A stretch of 64,000 bases of DNA from Thalassia testudinum (Eukaryota > Streptophyta > Magnoliopsida > Alismatales > Hydrocharitaceae): the NCBI GenBank assembly GCA_037157565.1, contig JAZHRO010000013.1, positions 77,493,501-77,557,500 on the forward strand, in the 5' to 3' direction. Below the pieces are notes generated by a model that searched no databases, was not told where the DNA came from, and worked only from the letters and a program-made list of their open reading frames with translations. A program made the position numbers and the translations under genes. This document shows, piece by piece, positions 36,056-47,600 of the stretch; position 1 is the first letter of the stretch, and each line of letters starts with the position of its first letter.

Positions 36056-37382
36056 CCCCCGTCGCTCCGCCGTTCTTCCCAGCTCGGATCCGACGGAGAT
36101 ACCCCCTCACTTCCTCTCTTCCCACTCCGACAGACGCCCCCTTGCTCCGACGGCTTCTTCCTCCTCCTCCTTGTCGCTCTGCTGCAATACCAGCAGCAGA
36201 GCCACCTTCCTGATCTTCCTCCGCGTCTCGCAATACCAGCGCGCGCTGCCTCTACCCCGTCGTCGCCGCCGTCCTCCCCCACTGGGCACCTTCTTCTCCG
36301 GCGACAGCAGGTACAGCCGTCCGCCTCCTTGCCCCCTTCGTCCCTTTAGTTAGGTTAGAACTACTTCCCTACCTTCTCTCTCTCTTTTCCCCCTACTATT
36401 TTATCTAATTACCCCTCGACCGCGCCTAATCACCCTCACCTTCTCCATCTCCGGCCACCCTCCGGCGACCCGCTCCCGTCACTCCAGCACCCCACACAGC
36501 TCGCCGACCCGCACAGAACCTTCGCCTCCTCACCCTGATCAACCTCCGCCCTTCCACTTCCTGCCACTCGCCACCTGTAGACCCCCTGAACAAACCCATT
36601 TCCCGCGCCACAGTCCGACCTAGCGCAGCCCTTAGGCTCCGCCCCGCGACCTGCAGACCCTCCGACCACCTTCGTCGTGCCATCTCCTCGTATCTGATTA
36701 GGCCGAGAGGCCATTCCTCTGTGGACAGGTATCTCGACCGCCGTCGCCATTGCTGCGCTGAAAAAGCACCTTCAACCTGCAACTCCAGGTGCGCTTTGCC
36801 CAGGTCCGACTCCCAGGCTGCGCGGGGCATCTCCGCGAAGAGTCCCAGGCTCGCAGCTGGGGCGAAGGCCTCACGTGAAGCCGCGATTGCCAGCTGCCTC
36901 CTCCGCTGCAGGCGCTCAATTGGGGTGGGACATTTAGTCCCACCTCGGAAACCTTGAGAGGCACGCGGGCGCTTAAAGGCAAAAAGTGCCTTAAGCTGTT
37001 CGCCTCCTGATCACGGGGTGAGGTCCCTCTCACCCGCCCGACTACCCGGCCTCGTCCGCGCTAACGCCCCGCGGACCTGGCCCGACCCGATTAGCCCGAC
37101 CTGCACTCCTCGCCCACCACCGCACGCCGGTGGGCCTGGACCCGGGCGCGACCCACGTACCCGAGTACCCGGTTGCTCTGGGAGAGCTTTCCAAAGAGCG
37201 AATTCTGAGAGAGAGAGAGACGCGGGGGGAGGGGGTAGGGTAGGTTTTGCCCTCTGACGTGTAAACCGTGAAGTGTGCAGGCATAGGTGAAGAAGAAGAA
37301 GGACTGCGGAAGAAAAAGAAGAAGAAGAGAACACAAAGCAGAAGAAGGAAGCTGAGGAAGACACTGTAGCATCAGCAGTTAA

Positions 37383-37409
37383 GTCGTCTGATTGGGAAAA
37401 TCAGACGAC
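37383..37409. repeat. Perfect 11-bp hairpin
   Basis: GTCGTCTGATT (37383-37393), loop GGGAA, then AATCAGACGAC (37399-37409). It includes the CAGACG half-site of the lattice palindromes and is set in purine-rich sequence. Confidence 0.7.
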
Positions 37410-37880
37410 GTCCTAAAGGCAACTAAGGTGCGAGAGAAGAGAAGGAAGAAAAAGAAAGAAGAAGCCGTGCAGCTGAGGCAGAAAGAAGAAAGAAAGAAAA
37501 AGAAAAGAAGAGAGGAAGGACTGCGGGAAGAAGAAGAAGAGTCAGAGAGAAGAGAAGACAAAGAGGAAGAAAGAAGAGAAGAAGAAGAAGCCAAATTTCC
37601 ATCTCTCTCTCTCTCTTTATTTTTGTAATAAGAATTTGTACCCGTAGAATACGACTTGCTCCCTGAGTTCGACCTCGGGAGAACTTTATTTTCCGAGTAA
37701 CAAATATTAGTAAATGATGGCAATAACTATCTGTACTACAACGTTATAACAAAAGCTAGTTGTCGCCACCGTTTGCCACCCTCTCTCTACCCTTAAGCAA
37801 GCAAACCTTAAGTCCCTCATTGTTGGAACCCTCGCAGAAGCCCTCCTCTCGCTGCCTTGATAAGTTAAACCATTACTAGG

Positions 37881-38208
37881 TAGGGTTGTCAAACGGGTCG
37901 GGTTGGATCCAACCTGTTTTTAAATGAGTCTATTTACTATAGCCTGAATCCAACCTGTTTACACTCACCAAACTCAACCCGACCCATTTAACCCATTTAA
38001 TAATGGGTTAAACGGGTTAAATAGGTAAATATGGGGGTTAAATGGGGTTAAACATTAGGATTTTTTTCTTATTAATCGGGTTGATCGGGTTCATGGGGAT
38101 AAACTTGAACCCGATTCGTTTAATAAATAGGTTAACTGAGTTTAAACTTGTTTAATATGAGCAGGTTTGGATCAGGTTAAGTATATTTGATTTTTTTTGA
38201 TAACCCTA
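37881..38208 (+). mobile_element. hAT-type MITE (328 bp)
   Basis: Ends are TAGGGTTGTCAAA and TTTGATAACCCTA, near-perfect terminal inverted repeats. They are flanked by TTACTAGG (37873-37880) and TTACTAGC (38209-38216), an 8-bp duplication with one mismatch, typical of hAT. The interior repeats CGGGT/ACCCG motifs and is non-coding. It sits about 0.8 kb upstream of the AATF start codon. Confidence 0.85.
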
Positions 38209-38216
38209 TTACTAGC

Positions 38217-39024
38217 TAGTCCTTCTTCTAAGGTTTTAACTCTAACCACACACTCTTTAATATTACCTATTATCTCCCACTATCCCCCTCATTAATTAAA
38301 CGACTTGCATCACTCATGTGAGTATCATTTTTTTGAAATAAATCAATTATGTATTTTACATTTATACTTTTCGTCACATCAAATGATTTAAATCTAAATG
38401 ATCAACGAGAGATTGTGATTTTTAATATATTATTTTTTATTTCCAAAGTAAATTAGGTGTAAGATAAGACAATATATAATGATTTTCTAATAAAATAATT
38501 TAGATACCTTTACGTGTACATGATAAAATAAAATTATTATTACCTTTGTTGAAAATATTTTATTATATTTTTGAATAGATGTTGTTTGACATAAAAAAAA
38601 TTTCAAAATTTATTTTACAAAATTAATCTCCACCGTCAGATATGCGACAATCGGATGTAAAGGTATTATCCAACTGCAAGCCTCGATTCCTGGTAACAGG
38701 TGGATTTTTGTGTCCAAATCCTTACATGTGAAACATTTCCGGAAAGAAAATTGCGAGGAAGCTATATGATTTAACGCAACCCGTTTCGGTAGCTCGTTGA
38801 AATTCTTGGATGCGACCTATGTGGCCTGACCCGTGACGGCGGCATTGCAACTTCATTTCCCACTCTCGCGGTGCCACCGACGACCATACCCCACCTCACT
38901 CCCCCCTCATCTCCTCTCCCCTATTCATCATTGAAACCGCCGATCAGACGCCGGTCCTTTTCTTTCCCTTCAGCAGAGAAACTGATACGGATACGGAGGG
39001 GGGAAGGGACAGCTGGTCGCACGG
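38217..39024 (+). other. AATF upstream region and 5' untranslated part
   Basis: AT-rich to about 38750, then GC-rich toward the start codon, as at many plant promoters. No convincing TATA box was seen. An in-frame TGA at 38983-38985 precedes the chosen ATG. The frame from 38871 begins with GTG, not ATG, and is not supported as an upstream ORF. Confidence 0.45.
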
Positions 39025-41565
39025 ATGGCGCCCTCACGACCTCTACGGTGGAATCCTCCCACTCCCAAGCCACCGAAAAGGCCTCGCCATGAAGTAGAAG
39101 AAGAAGAGATCGAGGAGGAGGAGGAGGAGGAGGACAACAGAGGCTTCTACGGCGGCGACGGGGATTCTACTTCTGAAGACGACGACATCGACGATGAGGT
39201 GACGACGTTTCTATTAAACCCCGACGCAGCACCGATTGACGTCTTTCGTTTTTCTCTAACGTAGTTGTTGTTAGTTGAACTTCGTTCCACACATCTTATC
39301 TTATTTTATTATTATATTAGGAAGAGGAAGATGTAGTGGAAAAAGAAGAAGAGGAAGATGGAGGAAGAGGAGGTGAGGAGGAGGAGGAGGAGGAGGAGGA
39401 GGAGGAGGAGGAGGATGTCACTAATGCGGTCCCCAGTGGAGGGGGGGAGATGGAAGAGCTCGAGAAGGAGTATCTCAGCATCCGGAATGAGCAACAGTAA
39501 GGAGATGATTCATCTGTACTTCATTTTTCAGTTAACTACTTCGACCGCAGAGGAGTTTGTTGTTTGTTTGAGTGTCTTAGCCGTTCGGTTCGACATGCAC
39601 GATTCTGGTTGCGCAACTTCGCAGCGGTTGCAAAGATGCATTTAGCCCTAGGCCGCTCCAACCACTCTGATTGCTAGTTTGTGGCGTTTTTGAAAATCTT
39701 GCGGTCGCAAGCCGCTTGGCAAACTCTTGCTAAAACGAACCGGTCATCCAATATTCGAGGCGCCGTTTGGATGAGGGAATAGGGAGGAGGAGTATTAGTG
39801 TATTACCCTAGCGCAAACCGGACATGTTATAGCACCTTTTTGCTTCTGGTAACCAATAGTCAGTGGAGGGAAACCGATGAGTTAAAGTTTCAAGGTCGTG
39901 CTCGGTCGTCAGAGGGAATAAGATCTGGCCATGGGAAACTAGTATTGTAATTGATGGATGCAGATTCAGAAGAGCGTTGGTTGATTCCAAGTGCTTGGAA
40001 ATTGTTTGTGTGGGGATGGCGTGTGGTGGGGTTGATTCTTGCACGGTAGAAATCATTAGTCAGTTTGGAATTTTGCAAGTTTAGTTTTTAAGTATATACA
40101 TGTGTAGAAGTAATATCTCTTAGCTCCATGGAGTTATATATATGAAATGCATGTTTGCACTATGTGGCATACCTGACAGCATGCTAGAATATGTGTCAAT
40201 AATACGAAAGCAGCTTTAGAAATTAATGATGCTAATTACTCGCATCATTCATGTTGCTGAAAATTGGACTAAATACTACTGTTGCCTTTTTGGTTAGTAA
40301 CATAATTGATGATAATGCCACTGTTTGTATCTACAAGCCTCTTTCTTTCTTTCTTTGTTCTTTGTATTTTTTTTGTTTTGCTTTTTTGAGGGTTCTTTCT
40401 TTCTTTTTGTTATGCTAGGACTCTGTTGAAAGACCTGAAGCGACAGAAGGTTGAGGACCTCTTGAAAGGACAAGCAGTGAAGAACCAGAAGGTATTAAAG
40501 TTGAAAAATTTACTATTGATTCCCTAATATTTCAAGCGAATGGTGGCTTAACATTCCCTGTTGATCTTCCCTTTCACTTTCAAGATAAGTGAATTTTCTT
40601 CTTTGGTCCAAGGTTTGATTAGGCTTGTGGGTGTAAACAATCTAATTGGGATTCGGGTTGGTCAGTGTTTGAGCTCCCCTTTTCAGAAAAAAGGAAAAAA
40701 TGTTTGATCTCCCCAGCATCATGATCTTTGTATCTTCAGATCTTTATGACAAATTTATACTGTAGTTCAAGTTTCCTTGATTATGCGGATTTACATGGCA
40801 GGGTTTCATAAATTACTCATCTCATATCAGACTCTGGACATTAGATATGTGAAGAGGACCTTTCTTCTTGATCTGGTATTAACATTATGTGCTTGTTCTG
40901 TGCTTTGATTTATGGTGTCCAATTTCTCTGAAAATTACTGGTGCTTATTCCTTTCAAGAATAGCTGGTGCTTATTTTATATAAGGTTCAGGAAATAGTAT
41001 CTGTTACTTTTGTTCTTACAATACTTACAATTTTTAATTTCATTATACTTTTAGACATGCACATATATTTCTACTTATTGTATGTACCTAGACATCCATC
41101 AGAACAGTAGTGTCAATTTTCTTTTTCTTTCTTCTCTCTTTTTCTTTTGTGTAAGGTGCTTATGGTGGTGCTTTTGAATAGAATTCAACCACCTGTTGGA
41201 TATTTTTTTCCTTCTTTATTGCTCTGAAATTTGTACTTGTTCTGATCTCTGGAGGCTTACTGATGGTGAGGTTTTTGGAAATTAGCATCTTTCAGTTAAA
41301 TATCAATCTTTTATGTTGAATGGTTTTTAAACTAATAATGTGAGTATTAGTCACTTCAATGTTGTACATACTGGAAACTAAGATTGGATTCTTGTTCATA
41401 GTGCTGTCAAATAAATGCCAGTAAGAAATGGTTTCAGGAATTTAGTTGTTGAAATATTTTGGGAATGTAGTCGTGGCACTAAACTCAATCCTCCCCGTTT
41501 CTTGGCATTCCATTTGTCTTCCCTTTTATTGCAAAGGGGTGCTTTAGGAATGAATGACCTTTCGT

Positions 41566-41618
<53 letters not shown>

Positions 41619-44600
41619 AGGGGGTTGTGAAGGTTTATTCTAGAAGTGAGTGCATTTATTTGTTCATAAACAAATATATAGAATGATAAATAATCTTGAT
41701 CAATCATCCTTTTTTTTACTCTAGGAAAATGAAAAGCCTTTTTGATCTTCTTCTTGTATCTTGCCTAATTGTTTCAGTCAAGCTGCACAAATATTCTCGT
41801 TGAAATGATCAAATGCTTCTTCCCTTTCCATTACAAAGTAAATGGTTTAAAATCGAGAGTCACCCTCTTTTTTCTAGTTCCCACAGCCTCCTTCACTTTG
41901 GCCACTTTTTCTTCACAAGTTTTTGGATTGAAAAGTAAAGGATTACTCAAGATGTTTTTGATTGATAAGTAAAAGGATTACTCAAAATTTAGCAGTCATC
42001 TATCCTTTTTATTTGAAAAATGATTAGACTGTGTGTCAACAGAAGGCCAACAAACCCCCTGGGGTTAAAAATGCTGTGCCAGGAACACACTCTTTGAGTG
42101 TGGGATAAAACAGAGAGAAGTGCGACAGATATCTGGTCATCATTCCAACTGGAAAACTGCACAAGGGGCAAAGAAAAGAGCCATGGAAGTTAGTAGCATT
42201 TCCACATCTTATCACTAAAACTTTGATTCTTCCAACTGAGATCCCTACCACGTGAAGAAGATTTCGTAACATAAGCCATTTTCTGGCCCTATGAATTTGG
42301 CAACCCACTTTGGCAGGAGTGCCTCATTTATTATCTTCAAGTTTTAAACTTTTAACTCTTAGGTCAGCTTCTGAGGATGAGTTGGCAAACGTTGTGGTAG
42401 GCAATTGTTTTCTTAGTCAATCGGTGGTACCCCCTTCCCTGCAGTAAACCAATACAGCAAATTTCTCTCATGAGTTGCAAAAACCTTTTTCCTACCTTTG
42501 CAAGAAGTCAAGATATAGACATTACATAGGTTGGAGGAGATGCAGAAACTATTGGAGGAGATGGAGAAACTAACGTCAATAGGAGCAAGTTGCCCCTTCG
42601 ATGACCATCCCTCCAATCTTTTTTTCCATATAATTAACTAGAGGAACCTAATCCTTGCTCTCAGTTGTCCATATTCTAAAGAAGCATGTCAAGATATGTT
42701 AGAAAGAACCCCTTTCTATTTGAACCGATCAAGGAAGCAGCATATAGATCATCCAATCCAAAAGGATTAAATGCTGATTTGTTAAAATTCATATGAAGGC
42801 AGGAAGCATCAGCTAGAAGCTTTGTTAGCCAACCAAGCTCCCATTGCCTTTTCTTCAATGATCGCTCATAAAGAAATGTATTGTCATATACATACTGGAA
42901 ACTTGGTATCGGGGTACCAAAGTCAAGAATTGGCAAGGAACCAGAGAGAACCTTGTGAACAAGTTAAGGCACAGGCGGACAAACGACTGACCGCCACAAC
43001 AAAAAGCAAGGGTACCAGAGGATAATCATATCCTTACTCCTTTTTGTGGCTAAGCCCACCCACCCACTAGGTTACAATTAACGGTTTAAAATGATTTAGT
43101 TGTGATGCAACATTTCATCCTAGAAATTCTCTTGTTTAGGAAACCTCTTTGGGGTTTTAAGCTTTTGCAAAGTTATAAAGTACTTTCCAAAGAATCTGTA
43201 ATTTCTTTCTGGTGTAACTTTTTTTGATGGAATGAATTGAATGTAGGTGGTTATCATTTGGATAACCATCGTTTCACTTTTCAAAAAAAAAAAAAAAGTA
43301 CTTTCCAAAGAGAAACCTTCACATAACTCCTTGTTTAAAAAGAGAATTTCCAAGGCCATGACAAATCCATCAACAATAGACGCAAATGAAAATGAATGTC
43401 AATTGTAATAATTTTATAAGTTCCCCTAAAGACCAACCAACGCCAATTTCCCATCATCTTTTCAACTATCGAATATATTTCATTAGAGAGGATGATATGT
43501 TGATCATCTTGCACTGGTGATAGGTTGAGCATCCTCCACTAGCTCTGCAACTGACCTCTTAGGTTGAGTTTAATTGGAGTTTTACTTTTGGATTTGTTAA
43601 CTCTTAGTAAGGGTCAAGAGGAAGGAGTGTTTTAGTTGTTGGTGGGATTAGTGGAGTAAATGTGATAGGTGAGCTTGCTAAAATTAGAGAATCGGGATTT
43701 GCTGTTTTCTTATTTTACATTTGACAGTGGGCTGATTTTACCATTTCTTTCTGTAAGTAATGGAATAACAGCGGATTGGATGTGAGAGATGAATTTTTTC
43801 TTTATTTATTTTTTTCATTTTGTTTGAAAATTGTAAAAGATGATTATCCTTTAGATAGACATCCAAGTAAATTCATAAAATCAGCATAAGAGAGTAGCAG
43901 TTACAACAGTAGCTACAGAAATTTATTACAGCAGGTGAACAGGGAGGGATAGATGAGTTAAACGCGTTGTAAGAAAGTGACAGTTGTATTGCGTTTAGTA
44001 TGTTGGATGCGGCATTCTTTAAAAAAAAAAGATGTTTGTTAGATTTCTATTGGGAGCAATAATGTATTAGAAATCTCACCACTGCTTAACACCTCATTTA
44101 ATTTGTTTGGATTGTTGCCACAAACTCATTTGACGTTGGTTAACCCATCCACAGCTTAACTTACCATCAAACATAGCCTTAATTAATAGGAAGAGAAAAA
44201 TTGTTGTGTGTTGAAGCCCCTACATCCTTGTACAAGTTTCCTTTCAAGAAAACATGCTTTTGCAAATTTATGCAGGGCATCCTAGACATCTCCCTTCATA
44301 AGGCCTTTGAAATCCTTGAAGAACAAGATAGGAAATCCTCCCAGCTTTATTGAGCCTTTGGCATCTAAGCTACAAGCAATAGTAAGGACATGCTTAATGG
44401 AATGACCAACTAGCATACAATCTTGATGATCTGTGAGTTAAGGCAACGCAGATCCATTCCATTGTCACGGTCCATGTGTGCCCTCTTAGAGCAAGAGGAG
44501 CTCTAATGTTGGCCCTACCAATGATCTTACATTGGACGATCACTTCATTTTAAAGTTTTTCCTTTGATGTCTCCAAAATAGTAAAGCCTAGTATTAGAAT

Positions 44601-47600
44601 CCTTCTTATGAAGCCATGACTATTTGGATCTCCTTGGGCAAGGTTTTTTTGCCTTCTTGTTCTTCTTATGGGTGCCAAAAATATTTTGAACCCCTCTCAG
44701 AAAAGAAGTAACCTTACATGATAAATTGAACCCGAACTTGACCTGTTTGATTATGGGTTTGGTCTTGGATATGAAACAGGACCCGTTTGGTTAGCGGGTT
44801 GAGTACCGGGTATAAAATCTTGACCTATAGTCTCATGCACCCATTTAGACCATTTGGTTCACATGCTGAGTCGTGTGCAAAGTTCTGCTATTACAACCCC
44901 CAACCCCTTTTTGAGAACCATAGGACATGGGTGCATTAACAATAGTTGGAGTATTGCTGACTGCTGGAGCAGTGGTGGCTGGAGCTTGGAGTGTTGTTGG
45001 TTGGAGCTTGGGGCCTCATCATTGTAGTTTGGAGACAACTATGATAAATCTCTTTTGCTTTTGTCGTCTCTTTCTTTCTCTCATTATCTTGCTTTCTCTC
45101 TATTATTGAAGGGATTTTAAGTCTAGATGTTTCTATTTCTCATTCTAAGGTTTGATTTTCATGATGCAAATTAAGGATGATTTGGATTTTTAAGTTTTCG
45201 TAGTGTTTGATTTAATTATTTATTGCTGTATTTAAGTTTTAATGCTATATTTGATTTTTTTGATGCTATACACACACACACACATGTTACATACATATGT
45301 ATGTGTGTGTGTAGCGCCTCACTTGTCTCAGGTGAACGCCTAGCACCTCAGGTGTTTTGGACCCTTATTGCCTTTTGGTGCCTTTTGTGTTGGATAGCAC
45401 TGGGCTGGGTTTAGTATGAAGCAACCCGAGTTAGACTTGACTCCACCCTTTTAGAACCTCATGCTTATGGACAACCTCCTTTAGCCTACCTTGCATTGGA
45501 TAGTTCCTTGAGCCTAGAGATCCCTTGCAAAGTCTTATTGTTGTTGTTTTGTTAGGTCTTGCGCTTCCTACTAGATTCCTTAGTTGGTTTGATATTTATC
45601 TGAAAGAAGAGCTGTATATTTTGTTATGACCTGAATCGGCTCCATGTGGAGCCTGGGTCAGATCACTTCAACTATCCCAAGATTCAGTCGCTCAATGAGT
45701 AATAAATCAAAACGTATTAATTTTTCACACATGCACCATAGTTAGAAGTATAAATAAAAGATAGAAAGCTATAGAGTAAACACTAACAGAAAACAATACC
45801 ACAAGAGAAAAGCACGTTTACATCATAGCCATCACAACATGCTAGGAAGATGGAAACTGAACTACTAGTTCCAAAATAAATATTCACGACGACGAAAGGA
45901 GAGTCAAACTACAGCCGAAAGGAAAATGAATAACTATGGTTGGGCTCGGCTAGGCCTAGCTCCCTCCGCAGCTGGTGGAACTGACTGCTCACTTCCCTGT
46001 CTTGGACACAAGTGGTAGACGTCAGCAAAATGCTGAGTAAAGTGGCAAGTGTACGTTCAACCAACACAATTTAACTAAAAAGAAAAGTAGTAAACATTTC
46101 AGGCAGCAATAAATATTTCAAACATTTTCATGTTTTATTTCTATTTCTAGCACTGGTTGTTTCATGATTTCAGTTATTTTAGCAAAGGGTCCATTGTCTC
46201 TTGGTTCACATGTTTCCTAACGGAACGATATTGTTGTAGTTTTCCCGCGATATAGAACGTGCACGTATTGCTCTCCTGACTGAGAGAATGCCCTGCATTT
46301 GCCCTACACCCTGTCTACCACCCTGGGGTCATAGTTGCGACGTAGTGGTGACTACGGCACATGCGATAAACGCATGGGGGCTGTCCCACACTGACACGCG
46401 GTCAGTCGTTTCCGCTAATGGGTACGCTTTAAGTCGTACAACATAGAATAGAACAGGGGTTGCGCCCCTCACCAGTCTACGTACCTTTGCCCGACTATCC
46501 CGGTTGGTCTCATGGGCCTAATAGGAGTCGGTGTAGGAAGGTCATTCTTACCTTGGGTTCCAACCCAAGGGAAGGCTAGCTCCCTTCCTACATAAGGGGG
46601 TGATTAGCTCTCCTCGGTAGGTGCTTACTTGAGGGTCAGCTTACGCTCTACACAAAGGGATGATCGACTCTCCTTGGTACGTGTGTACTCGAGGGTCAGG
46701 TCACTCCTATACCAGAATCCAACCAACAACCGTGCTTCACAGTAGGCGAATTATTCCATCATTATCAGAGTTTCACACCACAGCAGATAAGTTTTTCTTC
46801 TAGTTCTCCTTAAGGTTCGTTTATAATTCCTTTAATTCTGTTTCAAACACTAGCAAATAATATGTATCTCCATTCATATTTAGATTCCAAACATGAACAT
46901 AGACAATTAGATGCATTACAGTAAAAGTTTTTATCTCAATCGTAAGGTTATCATTTTCTCACAACAAACATTAATCATTCTTCACATGTATAATAAGTAT
47001 AAAGCTCATAAATTAAGAGTTAGGACATGCATGTGTGTGGGTGAGTCTGTAAGACAAAGCAATTATCGATTTCATTCATAAATCGCATTTGCAGAATCTT
47101 AATAATTCTAAATGAAACTAAACACATTGAGACACAAGAGCCACTCTACATGGCCGCACGTGTCACTATGCCTATGTATCAAAGAAAGACCAAATGCCAG
47201 TAGTTGAGTTATATTTGTCATATCTATGTTTAGAGAAAACAGTACCATGAAAAGAAAACCATAATACTATCAAGCATTTTCTATCATTGCCCATTCCCCT
47301 CGTAGACATGACAAGGGTGGCATTGGAAACAGAGCTGCCCAACGGTGCCTGACCACCACCACTACACTTCCCATGTATAGCATGTACATGTATGTTAACC
47401 CATCTCACAAGCACATACTTGCTTGCTGAGAGCACCAAAATGTAGGAAATTTAACAAGCTTTCCAACGGTACCTTACTTGCGTGATTCGGAGACCAAACG
47501 AACCCTGAACCAACCTTAGAAAGGGTCCTAGTTCACTTGAACCGGGCCAGACCGGTTCGGTCTAGTTGGACCGGTTGCTTGAACCTCCTACGCAGACGTG

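Larger units (their letters stand above)
35430..37702 (+). repeat. GC-rich, TATA-bearing LTR-like block
   Basis: The left part is collinear, in reverse, with 1400-1640. A TATAAATA box at 36048-36055 is followed by C-rich sequence, then purine-rich (GAA)-like tracts at 37280-37600. A plausible LTR end, CCGAGTAACA, closes at 37702. Frames of 60-134 codons on both strands (for example 35878-36282 and 35952-36353) are mutually overlapping GC-rich artefacts. The left end and a target duplication were not found, so the LTR reading is tentative; a host non-coding transcript unit is the alternative. Confidence 0.4.

Noticed and set aside
35878..36353. Overlapping 110-134-codon frames on both strands
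   Set aside because: GC-rich sequence with few stops; frames overlap on both strands, with Arg/Gly- or Pro/Ser-rich composition and no domain.
37392..37723. Glu/Lys-rich and Ser-rich 78-114-codon frames
   Set aside because: They translate a purine-rich simple tract; no homologous pattern or start context.
39358..39645. 95-codon frame rich in Arg then Ser
   Set aside because: It is the wrong frame across AATF exon 2; the acidic frame joins exons 1 and 3 in phase.
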